Of a stretch of 64,000 bases of DNA, positions 34,690 to 45,599 are shown one piece after another. The DNA is from Hepsetus odoe (Eukaryota > Chordata > Actinopteri > Characiformes > Hepsetidae). The notes below the pieces were generated by a model. That model had not been told where the DNA came from and made no database searches. It was given only the letters and a program-made list of their open reading frames with translations. The first letter of the stretch is position 1. Each line of letters opens with the position of its first letter. Both the position numbers and the translations under genes were made by a program. Location: the NCBI GenBank assembly GCA_017165825.1, contig CM029374.1:11471589-11535588 (forward strand), in the 5' to 3' direction.

Positions 34690-35400
34690 GACACCTTCTC
34701 TACAACATCCAAATAATTCATCCATTCCTCACCACCTAGGCTCCGCAGCTGCTTGTCCAGTCTTTGGTCATCCCCAAACTGGACTACTGTGACTCATTTC
34801 TGGTGGGTCTACCACTGAAGGCAACAAGAGCACTGCAGTTGATTAAGACTTTGCTGCAGGACTTGTCTCTAACAATCTCTCGTACTACACCACTGCTACG
34901 GGAACTGCACTGGCTCCCTGTGGCTGCTTGTATCAGGTTTAAATCTTTAATCTTTAACCAAACCTTGCACCCTCTTACTTGACAGCACTTATCAAACAAT
35001 GTGTCTCTTCTTGTCCCCTCAGTGCATCAAGCACTGCTTGCCTTGAAACTTGCTTGCCTTGAAGACATGCATCAAGACTTTTCTCAGTCCTGGCTCCTCA
35101 GTGGTGGAATGAACGTTCTCTTGTGGTCAGAACTGCTGAATCTCTTGCTTTATTCATGTGTCGTCTGAACACCTGTTTGAGGAACTTCTTCTCATAAAAA
35201 AAAAAAAACAACAACCTTTCTGACACATTTTGACACTAATAACTAACAGTCATAGGGTCAATAGGTTTGTTACTTGGCTGAATAGTTAATTAGCAGATGT
35301 TGATATTTAGCAGGTTACTAGAATGAGAATCAGATTGGGAGATAAAGCACTGATGTAAGTCTCTCTGGATAAGAACATTTGCTAAATGCTGTAAATATAC
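34690..35400 (+). mobile_element. L2-type LINE fragment, 3' end with tail
   Basis: The plus strand encodes the end of an L2/CR1-like reverse transcriptase: KLDYCDSFLVGLP (about 34,773), a TRALQLIKTLLQ block, then TPLLRELHWLPVAACIRFKS (about 34,882-34,941). The family shows the same PLL-x-x-LHWLPV block. Stops and frameshifts follow. The element ends with TAAGTCTCTCTGGATAAGAA and TTGCTAAATGCTGTAAAT at 35,356-35,397, the same tail that ends SINE family B. It is a 5'-truncated, inactive copy in an intron of the ALMS-motif gene, opposite in orientation. Confidence 0.85.
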
Positions 35401-37044
35401 AATGAAGACCATATATCTCCCTTCACATCATTTGAAACTTTTAAGATATGAAAAAAATGCTCCAAAACTGTAAAAATGAAGTCACTTATTATGTGTAACA
35501 TCCTGGGGTGCATGTAAAGATGTAATTATCTCTGCTGTGTAAAGCTGAATTGTAGGTTTTGACACAAGTATGACTATGTGAAATTTGTTGTTTTTGGATT
35601 TGTTCTGCACACTGTAGAGTTTTTCATGCCCCAAAACATCTAAAACTACAAATCAAATAAATAGCAATCCTGGGCTGAAATGTTAGAGAAGGGAAAGCAT
35701 TAAAACATGCAGACCAGAGGGGCCTTCAGGATCAAAGCTGGGATGGGAGAATTTGGGTGGAAGAATAACTTGAAAACTAAATGATAACATATATAAGACA
35801 TGTATTTTTATTCCCATGTCTATGGTTTCATAAGGTATATTATTCATTAGGTGAATGGAAGGCAACTGAAAACTAAAAAAACAGTTATTCTGATGATATA
35901 AGTGAACTTCTAAAAGGGAGAAGTGGAGAAAAGCTGAATAAGGGCCATAAAAATCTACAAAACGGCCAGATACAACCTGATTACATCTAGCTATAAAAAT
36001 TCTTGGGAAAGGTGTCTGAACTGAGGATCCTAAATGCAAGCACACACTGAGACCACCAAACGCTATTGCGGCATCTATATGTGACTGCAGCACTGACTGC
36101 AGCTGCATTGCTGGTAGCAGCTTGCTGCAATGTGGCTGCCATAGCAACCATGCAGGCTTCAGATGAATGTAACATTACAGCCTTAGAAAATGGGTTTCTA
36201 GAGTGTTGCTAATGCAGTATGTTAACAGATATCTAGCGTGGAGTTGCAGAGCTTAACCTCGTGAGGTTAAAGGAGACTTTTAAATATTTTTGCATTTGTT
36301 TGTTTGTTTTTAAGAGCACATTTCTATTGTAATAGGAATAGGAATCAAATGTTGTTGGTTAGTAAATGTGCACATACGCCTGGCCATTTGACCATGAACT
36401 CATTCTTCCTGGAAATTTCCCTTAAAGCACACCTCTTAGTTTTATGAAAGAAAAAGGGAAAGTAACTATTTGTCATTGTGAAGTCAAAGCACAACACTTA
36501 TTACAGTATCTAGAGTATCTTCAGATACTGTGGAATGTTTTCATCAATTAAAATTTTGAGCTATGTTTGAACTAAAAAACTATATGTTTAGTAATTCTAC
36601 ATCAGGTGAGGGGGCATTACACTTCATGTTCACATATGGAAATAAAAAACTAGAAAATAAACAAAACTAATAGCATAAACGTATTTCCTTTGTTAAGATT
36701 TGCAGTTTTGTCCAGAATTATGTAAATTATTATTTCTAGTTCAGCAGTATCTGAAACTCTTCCTGTAGCAGTATTTAAAACTCTCTGTGTATTTAACAAG
36801 GACACTGGTTTGGACTGATGTAAACAATTAATGAATAAGGGACATCCTGCTTTAAATTACTACTCTTTATGTCATTATTAATAAAAATAATACATGCCAC
36901 ATTTTTTTAAAATATATTTTACTACTACTATTACTACTAATGATAATGAATATAATAATTTATTATCACTTTTCAGACTTGCAGTATAATATTGCTTTCC
37001 ACAAACTACAAGTCATACTGTGCTGGTCACCCACAGAGTCTTAC
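35401..37044. other. Intron sequence with a SINE scrap
   Basis: A 3' fragment of SINE family A (GGGAAAGTAACTATTTGTCA) lies at 36,457-36,500 on the minus strand. The open frame at 35,683-36,147 has no recognisable protein and no splice logic. ATT/ACT-rich low complexity lies around 36,880-36,960. Confidence 0.5.
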
Positions 37045-37213
37045 CGCTGAGAGGGAGTGGCTTGGTGCAGTTCTGCCTCCTGTTCGTGGCCTCTGTTAGT
37101 AATGTCAAGTCTGCAGCCTGCAAGCTCCTCCTCTCCCTGGCCCTCTGCTCCAGTTGATGCACTCGTCTCTGAGATCGGGAGATGAAATCTGGCCGAAAGA
37201 GCTCTAGAGCCTC
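37045..37213 (-). CDS. c10orf90: ALMS-motif gene exon 5 (start of the ALMS motif)
   Basis: A 169-bp exon, acceptor GTGTACAG before 37,213 and donor AGCG/GTAAGA after 37,045. It starts in phase 0 and ends with one spare base. It encodes EALELFRPDFISRSQRRVHQ, then LEQRARERRSLQ and a helix-rich region, ending KPLPLSG. EAL, RPDFISRSQ-x-RV and the arginine-rich stretch are the diagnostic first half of the ALMS motif. The family comprises ALMS1, CEP295 (KIAA1731) and C10orf90, which associate with centrosomes; ALMS1 and CEP295 are much larger. The modest size of the visible gene and the adjacency to the adam12-like exon favour C10orf90 (FATS). Confidence 0.9.
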
Positions 37214-37329
37214 CTGTACACATTCACACATCAATATTTAAATAAATCACTACTATGATTAAACATGTTTCTTTGCTTGAGTTGTCAATGCTTGTTAAAC
37301 TGCACGATTTACAGTGTGAAATCCCTGGC

Positions 37330-37558
37330 CCATGGCCCAGTCAATTCTGCTGTTACAATACAAAGTCTTTAGCTCACAGTCCCGTCAAACTAGGCTACTG
37401 CAGTGAGAAGTCTCCCGACTCACAATGCAGTCAAACTGTACTGCCGCTGTGAAGAGTCTCTTGCTTCTTTGGCCAGTGAAACTCTATTACTGCAGCAAAG
37501 TGTGGCCTGGTTTGGCCCAGTCAAGCTCGGCCTTAGCAGTGCAAAATCTTTTGGCTGC
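37330..37558. repeat. Degenerate minisatellite, about 45-bp unit, about five units
   Basis: Units begin near GGCCCAGTCAA / CCCGTCAAACT / GCAGTCAAACT / GCCAGTGAAACT / GCCCAGTCAAGCT. Each contains CTGCTGT/CTACTGCAG, then CAAAGTCTTT-like sequence. They start at about 37,337, 37,379, 37,424, 37,470 and 37,516. It lies about 120 bp upstream (in transcription) of the ALMS exon. Confidence 0.7.
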
Positions 37559-38520
37559 TTTTAGTAAAGGATGGGAGAAATTCGGGGAGAAAAAAAATCT
37601 AATAATAAACAGAAACACAGCAAATTCATTCCACAACTCTGGGACAAAACCAAGAACTGTTCTCCTCTTTGCTGGATAACAGCCTCCACCTTTCTGAGAA
37701 GGCTTTTGCATTTAGCTTACGCATGTCAAGAATGTAATTACATGCAGGAACGTTAAGGTTTTTTTTTTTTTTACCTGAAATTACAAATCTAAATACAAAC
37801 AGTTACACACGCCGCCATTAATGCCACTTCGTTTCACCTTACACTTGCATTCAGGCAGGCAGAGTTCTCCAAATCCAGATTCATCCATCAGACTGCAAGA
37901 TGGATGAAGACAGATGGTAAAGTGCAACTCACCTCTCCAGAGAACATGTTTCCATGGCACCTGATCCCAATAACAGTTTGTTTAAGACAAGTTCAGCTGT
38001 TACTTGGCACTGCATAAGGTGATTTTACCTCACATATTCGTGTAGGGTTGCTAAGAAGTACATATTTATATGCATATTTATGTACGTATTTTATTGATCC
38101 TGGATATTTCCATTCCATTTCCACAGAAACAGCACTTACAGTTAACTAGGGCAGCTCCAGCAGGGAACAACTTGTCAGATGTTTAAAGATTTCCTGTTAG
38201 GACTGTCATAACATCACTAAAATTTTCAGGAACACCCATTCTACTGCCAGTACTAGTTTTGGGTGATTGTCTGGCTGCATGCTTGATTTAGGCACTTGTT
38301 GCTATGGTGTTGCTGAAGAGCTAGACTCACTAATAAGGATTGTTGACATACTTTAGGAGATGGAGATATTGGAGTGTGTGTGTGGTCACATTTGGTTTGG
38401 GAATGCTTTGTGGATATCGGGTGTCACACCAGCTGAGAGACTGCGCTGCTGAAATAGAGTTTCTCTGACTGAAGAAACAGGAGACTCTTTGCTGCAGTAG
38501 TGGAGTTCTATATATAAGTG

Positions 38521-38735
38521 GATTATATACTGTAATCAAATGAACTGAAATTAGAATCACTGAACTAAACTGAAATGAACTGAAATATACTGTACTGAAG
38601 TGAACTAATAATAAATTAACTAAAGTGAAATGAACATCATTAAAATGAACTGAAGTGAAATGTGTTGTACTCAAGAGAATTGAGATTGCATTAAATGAGT
38701 TGAAGTGTACTGAAGTAAATTTAATTAAATTAAAG
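38521..38735. repeat. Degenerate GAACTGAAAT-type simple repeat
   Basis: TGAACTGAAAT and TGAACTGAAGTGAA variants recur over about 200 bp (for example 38,541-38,552, 38,574-38,585, 38,645-38,659). The array stops about 10 bp from the donor of the exon at 38,742-38,902. Confidence 0.7.
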
Positions 38736-38741
38736 CAATAC

Positions 38742-38902
38742 CTTAAGGCTCATGAAAGAGGGCTGATTGCGGCTGGCGGATCCACATGTGCAGTTAAGGA
38801 TATGGGGAGAAACAAGACACTCCTGTACTTTTGTTACTGTTTCTGCTTCGGTGCAAGGCATTCTGCCATCACAAGAGCCTCTCACATTCCTTCCTGAGTT
38901 CT
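38742..38902 (-). CDS. c10orf90: ALMS-motif gene exon 4
   Basis: A 161-bp exon recovered from splice logic. The acceptor is the pyrimidine-rich TTTGTTTCTTATAAG before 38,902; the donor is CTTAAG/GTATTG after 38,742. Its first two bases complete the glutamate codon begun at 39,065, and it ends in phase 0, leading into the next exon's EALELF. The encoded segment is serine-, asparagine- and cysteine-rich and ends SRNQPSFMSLK. The last residues correspond to the L-x-EAL start of the ALMS motif in the family. An in-frame stop lies just before the acceptor, so the exon cannot extend upstream. Confidence 0.72.
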
Positions 38903-39064
38903 CTTATAAGAAACAAATCAGGTTAACACAGACATAGCCACCATGACATCACCCTATGATATTAGTGTTATGCAATATCAAGGAACACACATAACTACTA
39001 TACACCTCGCCATCTATAAATATGCAGTAATTCTACATAAAAGATGGTGAAAAGTAGGAAACAC

Positions 39065-39196
39065 CTTTTGCAACTCGAGAGTATGAGCAGTTTTGCATTT
39101 TCTCCTCCAGGCCATGACATTTCACACTAATGGCAGAGGAGTTACGTATTTTGGATAACCGCAGGGAATCCAACCTTTTATTCATAACAGCCTGTT
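39065..39196 (-). CDS. c10orf90: ALMS-motif gene exon 3
   Basis: A 132-bp exon. The acceptor is a good one (CCTTTTTCTCCTTGCGTTCAG before 39,196) and the donor is AAAG/GTGTTT after 39,065. Two first bases complete the codon left by the exon ending at 41,537, and one base is carried to the exon at 38,902. It encodes a basic segment starting QAVMNKRLDSLRLSKIR and later GLEEKMQNCSYS. I do not recognise a domain. Only 162 bp of intron separate it from exon 4. The strong acceptor and consistent phase make it likely real. Confidence 0.72.
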
Positions 39197-40049
39197 CTGA
39201 ACGCAAGGAGAAAAAGGCTGGGGTTAAAAAGCTCTGAATGAGTCACCAAAAGAAGCAAAAGAAATAAGAGACAGAGAGCAAGTTAATAAGAAAGAGAGTG
39301 AGACAGTGGCTGAAGGTACATAAATAAAATAGAAGATGAGGATAAGTAGGATAAGTGTCCTTCTCTGTGCTCTCCCTGCAATGATAGCTGGTGTTAGCCC
39401 TCCAGAGCGCAGTCATGCACTCGCACTATCAAATGCTCCACAGACCCTATGCGAAAGATCAATGTGCTGCAGAGTGGCCGATTATTCCTGACTCTTCAAG
39501 GGGAAATTTGTTTAGATGGAGAATGTGGCTGCAAGCCAGGATAAGGGACCGAAACCCCTCCTGCTGGAAGATGAACTGGATTAGGATGAACTGATCATTT
39601 ATTATGTCAGATATAGGCAGATCATTAGATCAGTAAACCTCATATTTTTTATTGTTTCCCTAAGCTCATCTCCCTCACTCACTTTCTGTGAGAGAACTGT
39701 ACTCTCTCTTTCACACACTTGTGTGCTTTCCTCTCTCCCTTTCGTCATATCGAGCAGTGATATCTCTAGTTCATTAAATAAGAAAAACTGTTTGTTTGAC
39801 ATCAGTGATCAAAACAGGACATCAGGATGTATCCTGCGAGCTAAAGTGAGAAAGGATTGGTTGTTACACAATTTAAAGAGGTAAATGTTTAATTTTACTT
39901 CACATACATAAATTACAGCATTTAGGAGATCCTGCTTACCCCAGTTTCCTCTCTTTCAATGATGCACACAAATGCAATTTGAGCACTAAAATTTTTGTGA
40001 AGTAATCAGATTGAACACAGCTGATGACCTGCAGATTCCCAGTTTCAAT
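39197..40049. other. Intron sequence, nothing recognised
   Basis: Open frames at 39,391-39,594 (+) and 39,602-39,802 (-) lack splice signals or protein similarity. Confidence 0.45.
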
Positions 40050-40420
40050 TCAATTAAATTCAATTTATTCTTGTATAGTGCCTTTCACAACAGCGTTGCC
40101 CCAAAGCACTTTACATAGTTGGGAGACATAGGTTAAAGCCGGACGACTACGGAGGAGAGGAACCAAAAACTCCACTGTGTGGAGAAAAAAACCTCTGAGG
40201 GTCCAAGATCGACTGGCTACTCAACCCCCTTGGGTATACTAACAGTACAAAGAGTTAGTTCGGGTTTAACCCCAGGATCAGCACAGAGTCCTAAACTGCT
40301 TCCCAGGCTCAGCAAATCGAGCGCAGCCCCAGGTACCGGTGAGCCGCCAGGATCCCTTGACGAGGATCACATCAGATGCACTGCACAGATTTATCATTCA
40401 ACTGCAAACTTAATTATTTT
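40050..40420 (+). repeat. Interspersed teleost repeat, unclassified
   Basis: A structured non-coding block starting AATTCAATTTATTCTTGTAT, with CCCCAAAGCACTTTACATAG, AGAGGAACCAAAAACTCC and GGTGAGCCGCCAGGATCCC. It is typical of the fish repeats that begin ATTCAATTTATTTGTATAG. It has no transposase or transcriptase reading. Confidence 0.6.
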
Positions 40421-41507
40421 TAGTTAATAGTTAGCATTCTTTGGGCTAATATTAGTCTAATTAAATATTTACTATGCATAAAAATCCTATTTAATCCAAA
40501 AATAAAAATTTTTTTCCCCCTAATGTCTTGCTAACTACATCTAGATCAATAGGACAAATGTGTAGACATGATTGAAAGTTTCCTTTAAGTCACTGTTTAG
40601 AAACAATTTCTTAAAGTTAAAGCAGTATTTTTGCATAATATTTTGGAAACTCACAGTAGATGGCGCTCTGCTCTGACTGAGCACACCTAGGCTCATCAGG
40701 GCACTGATGTGCTTCATTGAGATCTTCATTGTATCTTGTTACGTTCACTATGTCTAATAAAGCTAAGAACAAGCATCCCGGCTTTGCATTTATGTCCTAC
40801 CACACCACCCCAGCATTGCAGAACCTCACATTTACCATACTATGAAACCTCATCTAGGGTTCTTGAGAATGCATAATCCATCAAGTATTTATGCAAATTT
40901 CTGTTTTAAAAAATCCCCTTCAATATCACAGGGATGTTAAGGTAATAAGCCCTGTATTACCTCACCACAATGACTATTTCAAACTACCACTGTCAGACTA
41001 ATGCTCTAACTGTTGCTGTCCTGCCCCTGCCCCTACAGTCTCCTCTTTATACTAAATAAATTATCTCTTCTTCAGAAATGCAGTTTGGATGGATTCTTGC
41101 TTGAAGGAACCTGTACTGCAGTAATGACTGCTCCACTAAAGCACTGATATCACTACAATACTTCTTTGGCCAACACCCAAGCAAAGCACGATAAGTAGTA
41201 GAAATGTCGGAAAATATGGCATGGATTTCTCTGTTAGTTATCGGTGATTAGTCCTTTTAACATGTTACAAAACATACATGCTGAGAGAAAAAAAAAGAGT
41301 GCTAAGTTGAAGAGGCTATTCCACTAAAAATGCATGAGGTCCAAATCCTAAGATGACCACTTTAAGGTGGAACTACACTGCCTAAGATATGGTGTGGTGT
41401 GTTCAGACTGAAAAATGCCTTATTATCATCAGCAAGCATATGGAAATGTAGGGGAGAGAAAGTAAGAGACAAAGAAAGAGAGCCTAAGAGACTCACTTGC
41501 ATAGCTG
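40421..41507. other. Intron sequence, nothing recognised
   Basis: AT-rich sequence without a recognised exon or repeat. Confidence 0.45.
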
Positions 41508-41536
41508 CTACATTGGAGGCAAGGTAAAATTCTTAC

Positions 41537-42331
41537 CTGGGTTTTCAGTGCCCCCTTCTCGATTGCTCTGTAGAGGCCCTGAGACATCATTAGCCTTTCC
41601 AATCAGTCTGACCGCTGCCGAGGATGAGTGACACCTCGCTCTGAATGGCAATGGTGTTAAATTAGCCCTTACTATGGCTGAGTTAGGGCTGGTGAGTCTA
41701 GAGTTGACTGTGGCCATGTCCCCAAGGTGACAGGATTGTCCTCCTGTTCCATTTCCACTGGCATTTGCCATGTTCCAATCAGTGGAGGACCTGAAGGGAA
41801 CCCTCACCTCTTGAGAGTTTTCTGAGTTGGATGAGAAAGGCCCACCACGAAGGTAAAGTGACAATGTGGACCTGTGCAGGCCCTGTTTGTCCTCTCGAGC
41901 ACTCCCAAGAGGGATGGAGAGGGATTTGTCCATGTAAAAGGTAGAGTTTGTTGACTGGAATGGAAGAAGTTCCATGTGGGCACAGGAGCGGAAAATGAGG
42001 CGTTTTGTAACTAAAGAAGAACTAATTTCAGTTGCCTCTATTTGTGTTCTAGCCAGTGTCTTGATGGTTGATCCGCTGTCTGTGTAGTTGTGTCTGTACT
42101 CTGGGGGTGGAAGGTTAGCAGCATCTCTTGTGTAGCATCTCTTAGGGTCTTTGTGCGCTTTCACCATGGCATCTTTGCACCTGAAAGGCACTACGATTTT
42201 ACTGGAGACTAGGTTTGCTTGTATTGCTGTATCAACTATTAAGCTCTCTGTTGAGGTAGATGATGATCGGAGCTGTTCTGGTTGGTCCACAGGCCTCATT
42301 TCTTGGCTACAGGCCTTCTCTGAGTGAAAAC
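41537..42331 (-). CDS. c10orf90: ALMS-motif gene exon 2, large serine-rich exon
   Basis: The longest host open frame in the window. The donor is clear (CCCAG/GTAAGA, 41,536-41,535). The acceptor could be GATCAG (exon from 42,333) or GATCAGAG (exon from 42,331). The second keeps frame with the candidate first exon at 52,153-52,207, so I use it. It encodes 264 full codons, low-complexity and rich in Ser, Thr, Asn and Arg, with no transmembrane segment and no domain I can name; probably disordered. Motifs include VVPFRCKDAMVKAHKDPK, NLPPPEYRHNYTD and RLIFRSCAHMELLPFQSTN. In C10orf90 a large central exon precedes the small ALMS-motif exons, which fits. An in-frame stop lies just upstream, so it needs an upstream exon or starts at an internal ATG (about residue 15). 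Confidence 0.82.
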
Positions 42332-42333
42332 CT

Positions 42334-43023
42334 CTGATCAATAATGGTTATAGAAGAGAAACCAACGGAGGAGCTGAGAGAGAGAGTGAAAAACAAGTAA
42401 ATTAGTAAAGCTGCGATACATGATAAAAAATACCATATTATGATTAAACTACATGTTGCAAATGCAATTTGTCTTGCAATATATTACATTTTTTTTTGAC
42501 TGAACAGGAGGCACAACATAAAGCAATTAATTATATATTTGTGCACCTTTCTGAGCTGGTTAAGTGTAGCACAATTAAAAATATTATGGAACTGAGATAA
42601 AAAAATGTGAAAAAGTGCAAAGTTGAACTATTAGTTATTACAAAAACAAAGTTAGCAGCCAGCAAAATGTTTTAATGTTTATTTTCTAAGATGTACATAT
42701 AATTAATTCCCTCTACATTAATTCAAATTCCCAACAAGAGGGACCAAATAGTTAATCGTTGAAAGGTCAGGCATTTATTATTCAATTTAGAGTCTCTATG
42801 TAGTGTTGGAGCTACATAATAGATTACAACTATTGCAAACACTAAAACTTGCTTCTAAGTCTGCATGATTATACATGAACCCTGGGTAGAGGGAAAACTG
42901 CCTGATGAGTGAAAATAGTTAATCAGTAATGAACACAAATAATTGTCTAGAATGTTGAGCACTAGAACTTAAAAAAAAATTAGTTTACAAATACAGTTTG
43001 AATGCAAAAAAGCATCACTTTTT
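42334..43023. other. Intron sequence, nothing recognised
   Basis: AT-rich, no exon or repeat identified. Confidence 0.45.
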
Positions 43024-43268
43024 TTAAGCAGCGACAGCCTAGTGGTTAGGGCCTCAGGATCAGAAGGTCATGGGTTTGAATCCCAGACCAGTAGGTTGCC
43101 CTGAGGTACCCTTGAGTAAGGTACCGTCCCCATCACTGCTCCTTGGCTGCTTTCAATAGCAACCCCCTGCTGCACGTGTGTGAGTGTATGGGTTCAAAGT
43201 AGAGGTATAACTTTGTTGTGGACTGTGCCGCGTACTCACAATTACAAGAATAGTTACTTTCACTCAAA
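43024..43268 (+). repeat. tRNA-derived SINE, family A, plus copy
   Basis: Head GCAGCGACAGCCTAGTGGTT, B-box GGGTTTGAATCCC (43,073-43,085), GGTTGCCCTGAGGTACCC, TTGAGTAAGGTACCGTCCCC, CTGCTGCACGTGTGTG, and a 3' end AATAGTTACTTTCACTC. A near-full copy. Confidence 0.92.
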
Positions 43269-44644
43269 CTTTTTCATTCATGTATATGCACACTTTCCAT
43301 GCACACACAAAAATATCTCATGTGAGAGACAGTGACGTATGTGTGTGTATGTGTTTTGTATTAGCACATTGTGCAGTCCTTGTAAGCTGCAAAAAAGCTG
43401 CATCTATCTGTTTTTCATCTCTTTTTACTGGTATTTGGAACAGAGCCTTTCCAGAGCCTGAAACAGCCTCAGGGTGTATTATAAAATGTGTTGGAAAATG
43501 TGAAAAAGGACAAGATCATTGAAACGTGTTCTAAGCCTTAAGGGAGATTGCTTGCCCTTTATTTACTTCCATTGGTCTTTTAGTCATTTGCTAAACTTCA
43601 TAGCAATTAGCATTTCTAAAAATGTAAAAGAAATATTCATAAATACAAATTCATCTTGAATACCAAAATTCAGAATGTTCTGTTTCAATCAAAAAATGCT
43701 TCTCAAAAAAGCAAAATGAAAGAGGCATGTTTACTGTGGCATACTCAGAGACAGGCTCCGTTGACAGACAGATCTTACATTATATAAGTCTTTTTTGGAA
43801 ATGTGACAACATTTGGGCTCTTTAATTAAACTGTGATGGTAGAATAGAGCAAGAAATAAAAATGCAAGTCTTCATTTAACATATTTGCAAGGACTTTTTT
43901 GGCACAGAGTTTCAGCTTTTAAAATATCCCAGAAATGCATTCTGCTGTTTCTATTATTTTGGCCAGACCATATGGGTTTGTATTTATAGACTACAAAAAG
44001 AAAAAGAGCAAAACCCAACTAATGAAGCTACTGTACATGACAGTCTGTCTAAAAACTCCACTTCCTCATTGATGTTTGGTTAAGACTGAGGAATCTCCAA
44101 CTTTTGAGTCCCATTAGGTTTGAATAAAGTTTTATCACTTTTCCATATGTGTATGTAATATGTAAATGACAGCAGCCTTTTTTCAAGATCCAAGGGCATG
44201 TCAATTAATTTTACTTAGAAGTTGTATGAAAAAGCCTCATGCTTAATCAGGCTAGAATAGAGCAAACATACACACTCTTCTGAGAAAACAGCATCACTCA
44301 CCATCACCTCATCCAACATACTGTTATGTGATTTAACTAGGCTGCAAACCAACAACTAAACAAAGCTGGAGTCTTTACTAAGCCCCCTCCTGCAACTGGC
44401 TTGTTTGGTAGCTCCAGCATAGCTTGACTATTATGGTGAATTAAGTAAAAGATGACATTTTTGGCAACAACTTGCTTCATGTCTCAAATGCATCTTAACA
44501 CAAAGATAATTCTGATGAATATGAAATGGTACAGTGAGATTTACAATGGAGATTCTCTTTCCCCATGCAGATGTTATTAGCACAGCTGTTGGGCCCAGAA
44601 TAGTCACTCACAAGCAGCACAATTGTTATATATATATATTTTTT
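43269..44644. other. Intron sequence, nothing recognised
   Basis: No exon, RNA gene or repeat named. Confidence 0.45.
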
Positions 44645-44654
44645 TTATTTTAAG

Positions 44655-44800
44655 TTTAATCAGAATCAAAATCATTTATTTGCTAAGTATATTACACACA
44701 CAGTAAATTTGTTTTCCTAATGTTGGTGACTCTGTAGTCCACAGACTACACAACATTCAGACAATATACATACAGTGTACACAAACTGCAACTAATTTAC
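44655..44800 (+). repeat. Interspersed fish repeat scrap
   Basis: AATCAGAATCAAAATCATTT at 44,659-44,678 and TTGCTAAGTATATTACACAC following resemble a widespread fish repeat that starts AATCAGAATCA. Short and degenerate. Confidence 0.5.
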
Positions 44801-44844
44801 AAGCAATAGACAGGAGAAGAACAAAAAGAGGAGGAAGTCATGTC

Positions 44845-45595
44845 TGAATGCAGGAGGAGAGAATGAAGTGCAGGAGAGGAACATTGAATGTTGGCAGCAT
44901 GACTGGAAAATGCAGAGAATTAGCTGATGAAAGAAAGAAAGGTAGATATTTTTGTGTGGAAGAGACTGAGATGGAAGGGTAATAAAGTCAGGTGTATTGG
45001 AGGCAGGTTCAAACTGTACAACCATGGTGTAGATGTAAGGAGACAGGGGTAAATGTTATCCTGAAGGAAGTGTATGTCAAGAGTATTTTGCAGGTGAAGA
45101 GAGTGTCAGGTGTGGTGATGAGTAAGAAGTTACATGTTGTATGCTTATTGGTGAATAGAACAGAGGTGAGGAGGAGGTGATGGGTAGGTGTGGTGTTGAG
45201 GAGATGAATGCAGGAGATTTAAGATAGGTTAAGAAAACAGGTCATGATTATTGAATAGCAGTATGGTTTCATGCCAAAAAAGAGAACAACAAATGCAATG
45301 TTTGCTCTGAGGAAGTGAAAGGAGACTGAAGATCAGAAGATGTTGTATTGTGCCTTTGGGGACTTAAAGAAAGAATATCACAGGGTGTCCAGAGAGGAGT
45401 TGTGGTGTTGCATGAGGAAGACAGGAGTGGCAGAGAAATATGTCAGTAGTAGTACATGAAATGTATGAGGGAAGTGTGACAGTAGTGAGGTTAGTAGGAG
45501 TGATGGATGCATTTAAAGCAGAGGTGGGATTGTTTGCAATGGACAGGCTAATAGATGGACTTAGATGTTTGCAGATGACATTGTGAAGATAATAA
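44845..45595 (+). mobile_element. RTE-type LINE fragment, internally deleted
   Basis: Plus-strand frames, broken by stops, read like an RTE-clade protein. An endonuclease piece (GRYFCVEETEMEG about 44,940; NVILKEVYVKSILQVKRVSG about 45,050-45,110) is followed, after a deletion near 45,240, by a reverse-transcriptase piece. That piece contains QYGFMPKKRTTNAMFALRK-like sequence (about 45,262-45,318) and YHRVSREELWCCMRKT-like sequence (about 45,378-45,422), and it ends near the ADDIV core (about 45,572). It is non-functional. The minus-strand frame at 45,364-45,612 is a shadow. Confidence 0.75.
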
Positions 45596-45599
45596 ATAA

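Noticed and set aside
35683..36147. 154-codon minus-strand open frame
   Set aside because: No recognisable domain, no matching splice sites to the flanking ALMS-motif exons, and composition like the surrounding intron.
41508..42341. The large open frame as a stand-alone single-exon gene
   Set aside because: It has no ATG at its upstream edge, carries an in-frame stop before a plausible acceptor, and ends at a consensus donor, so it is an internal exon.
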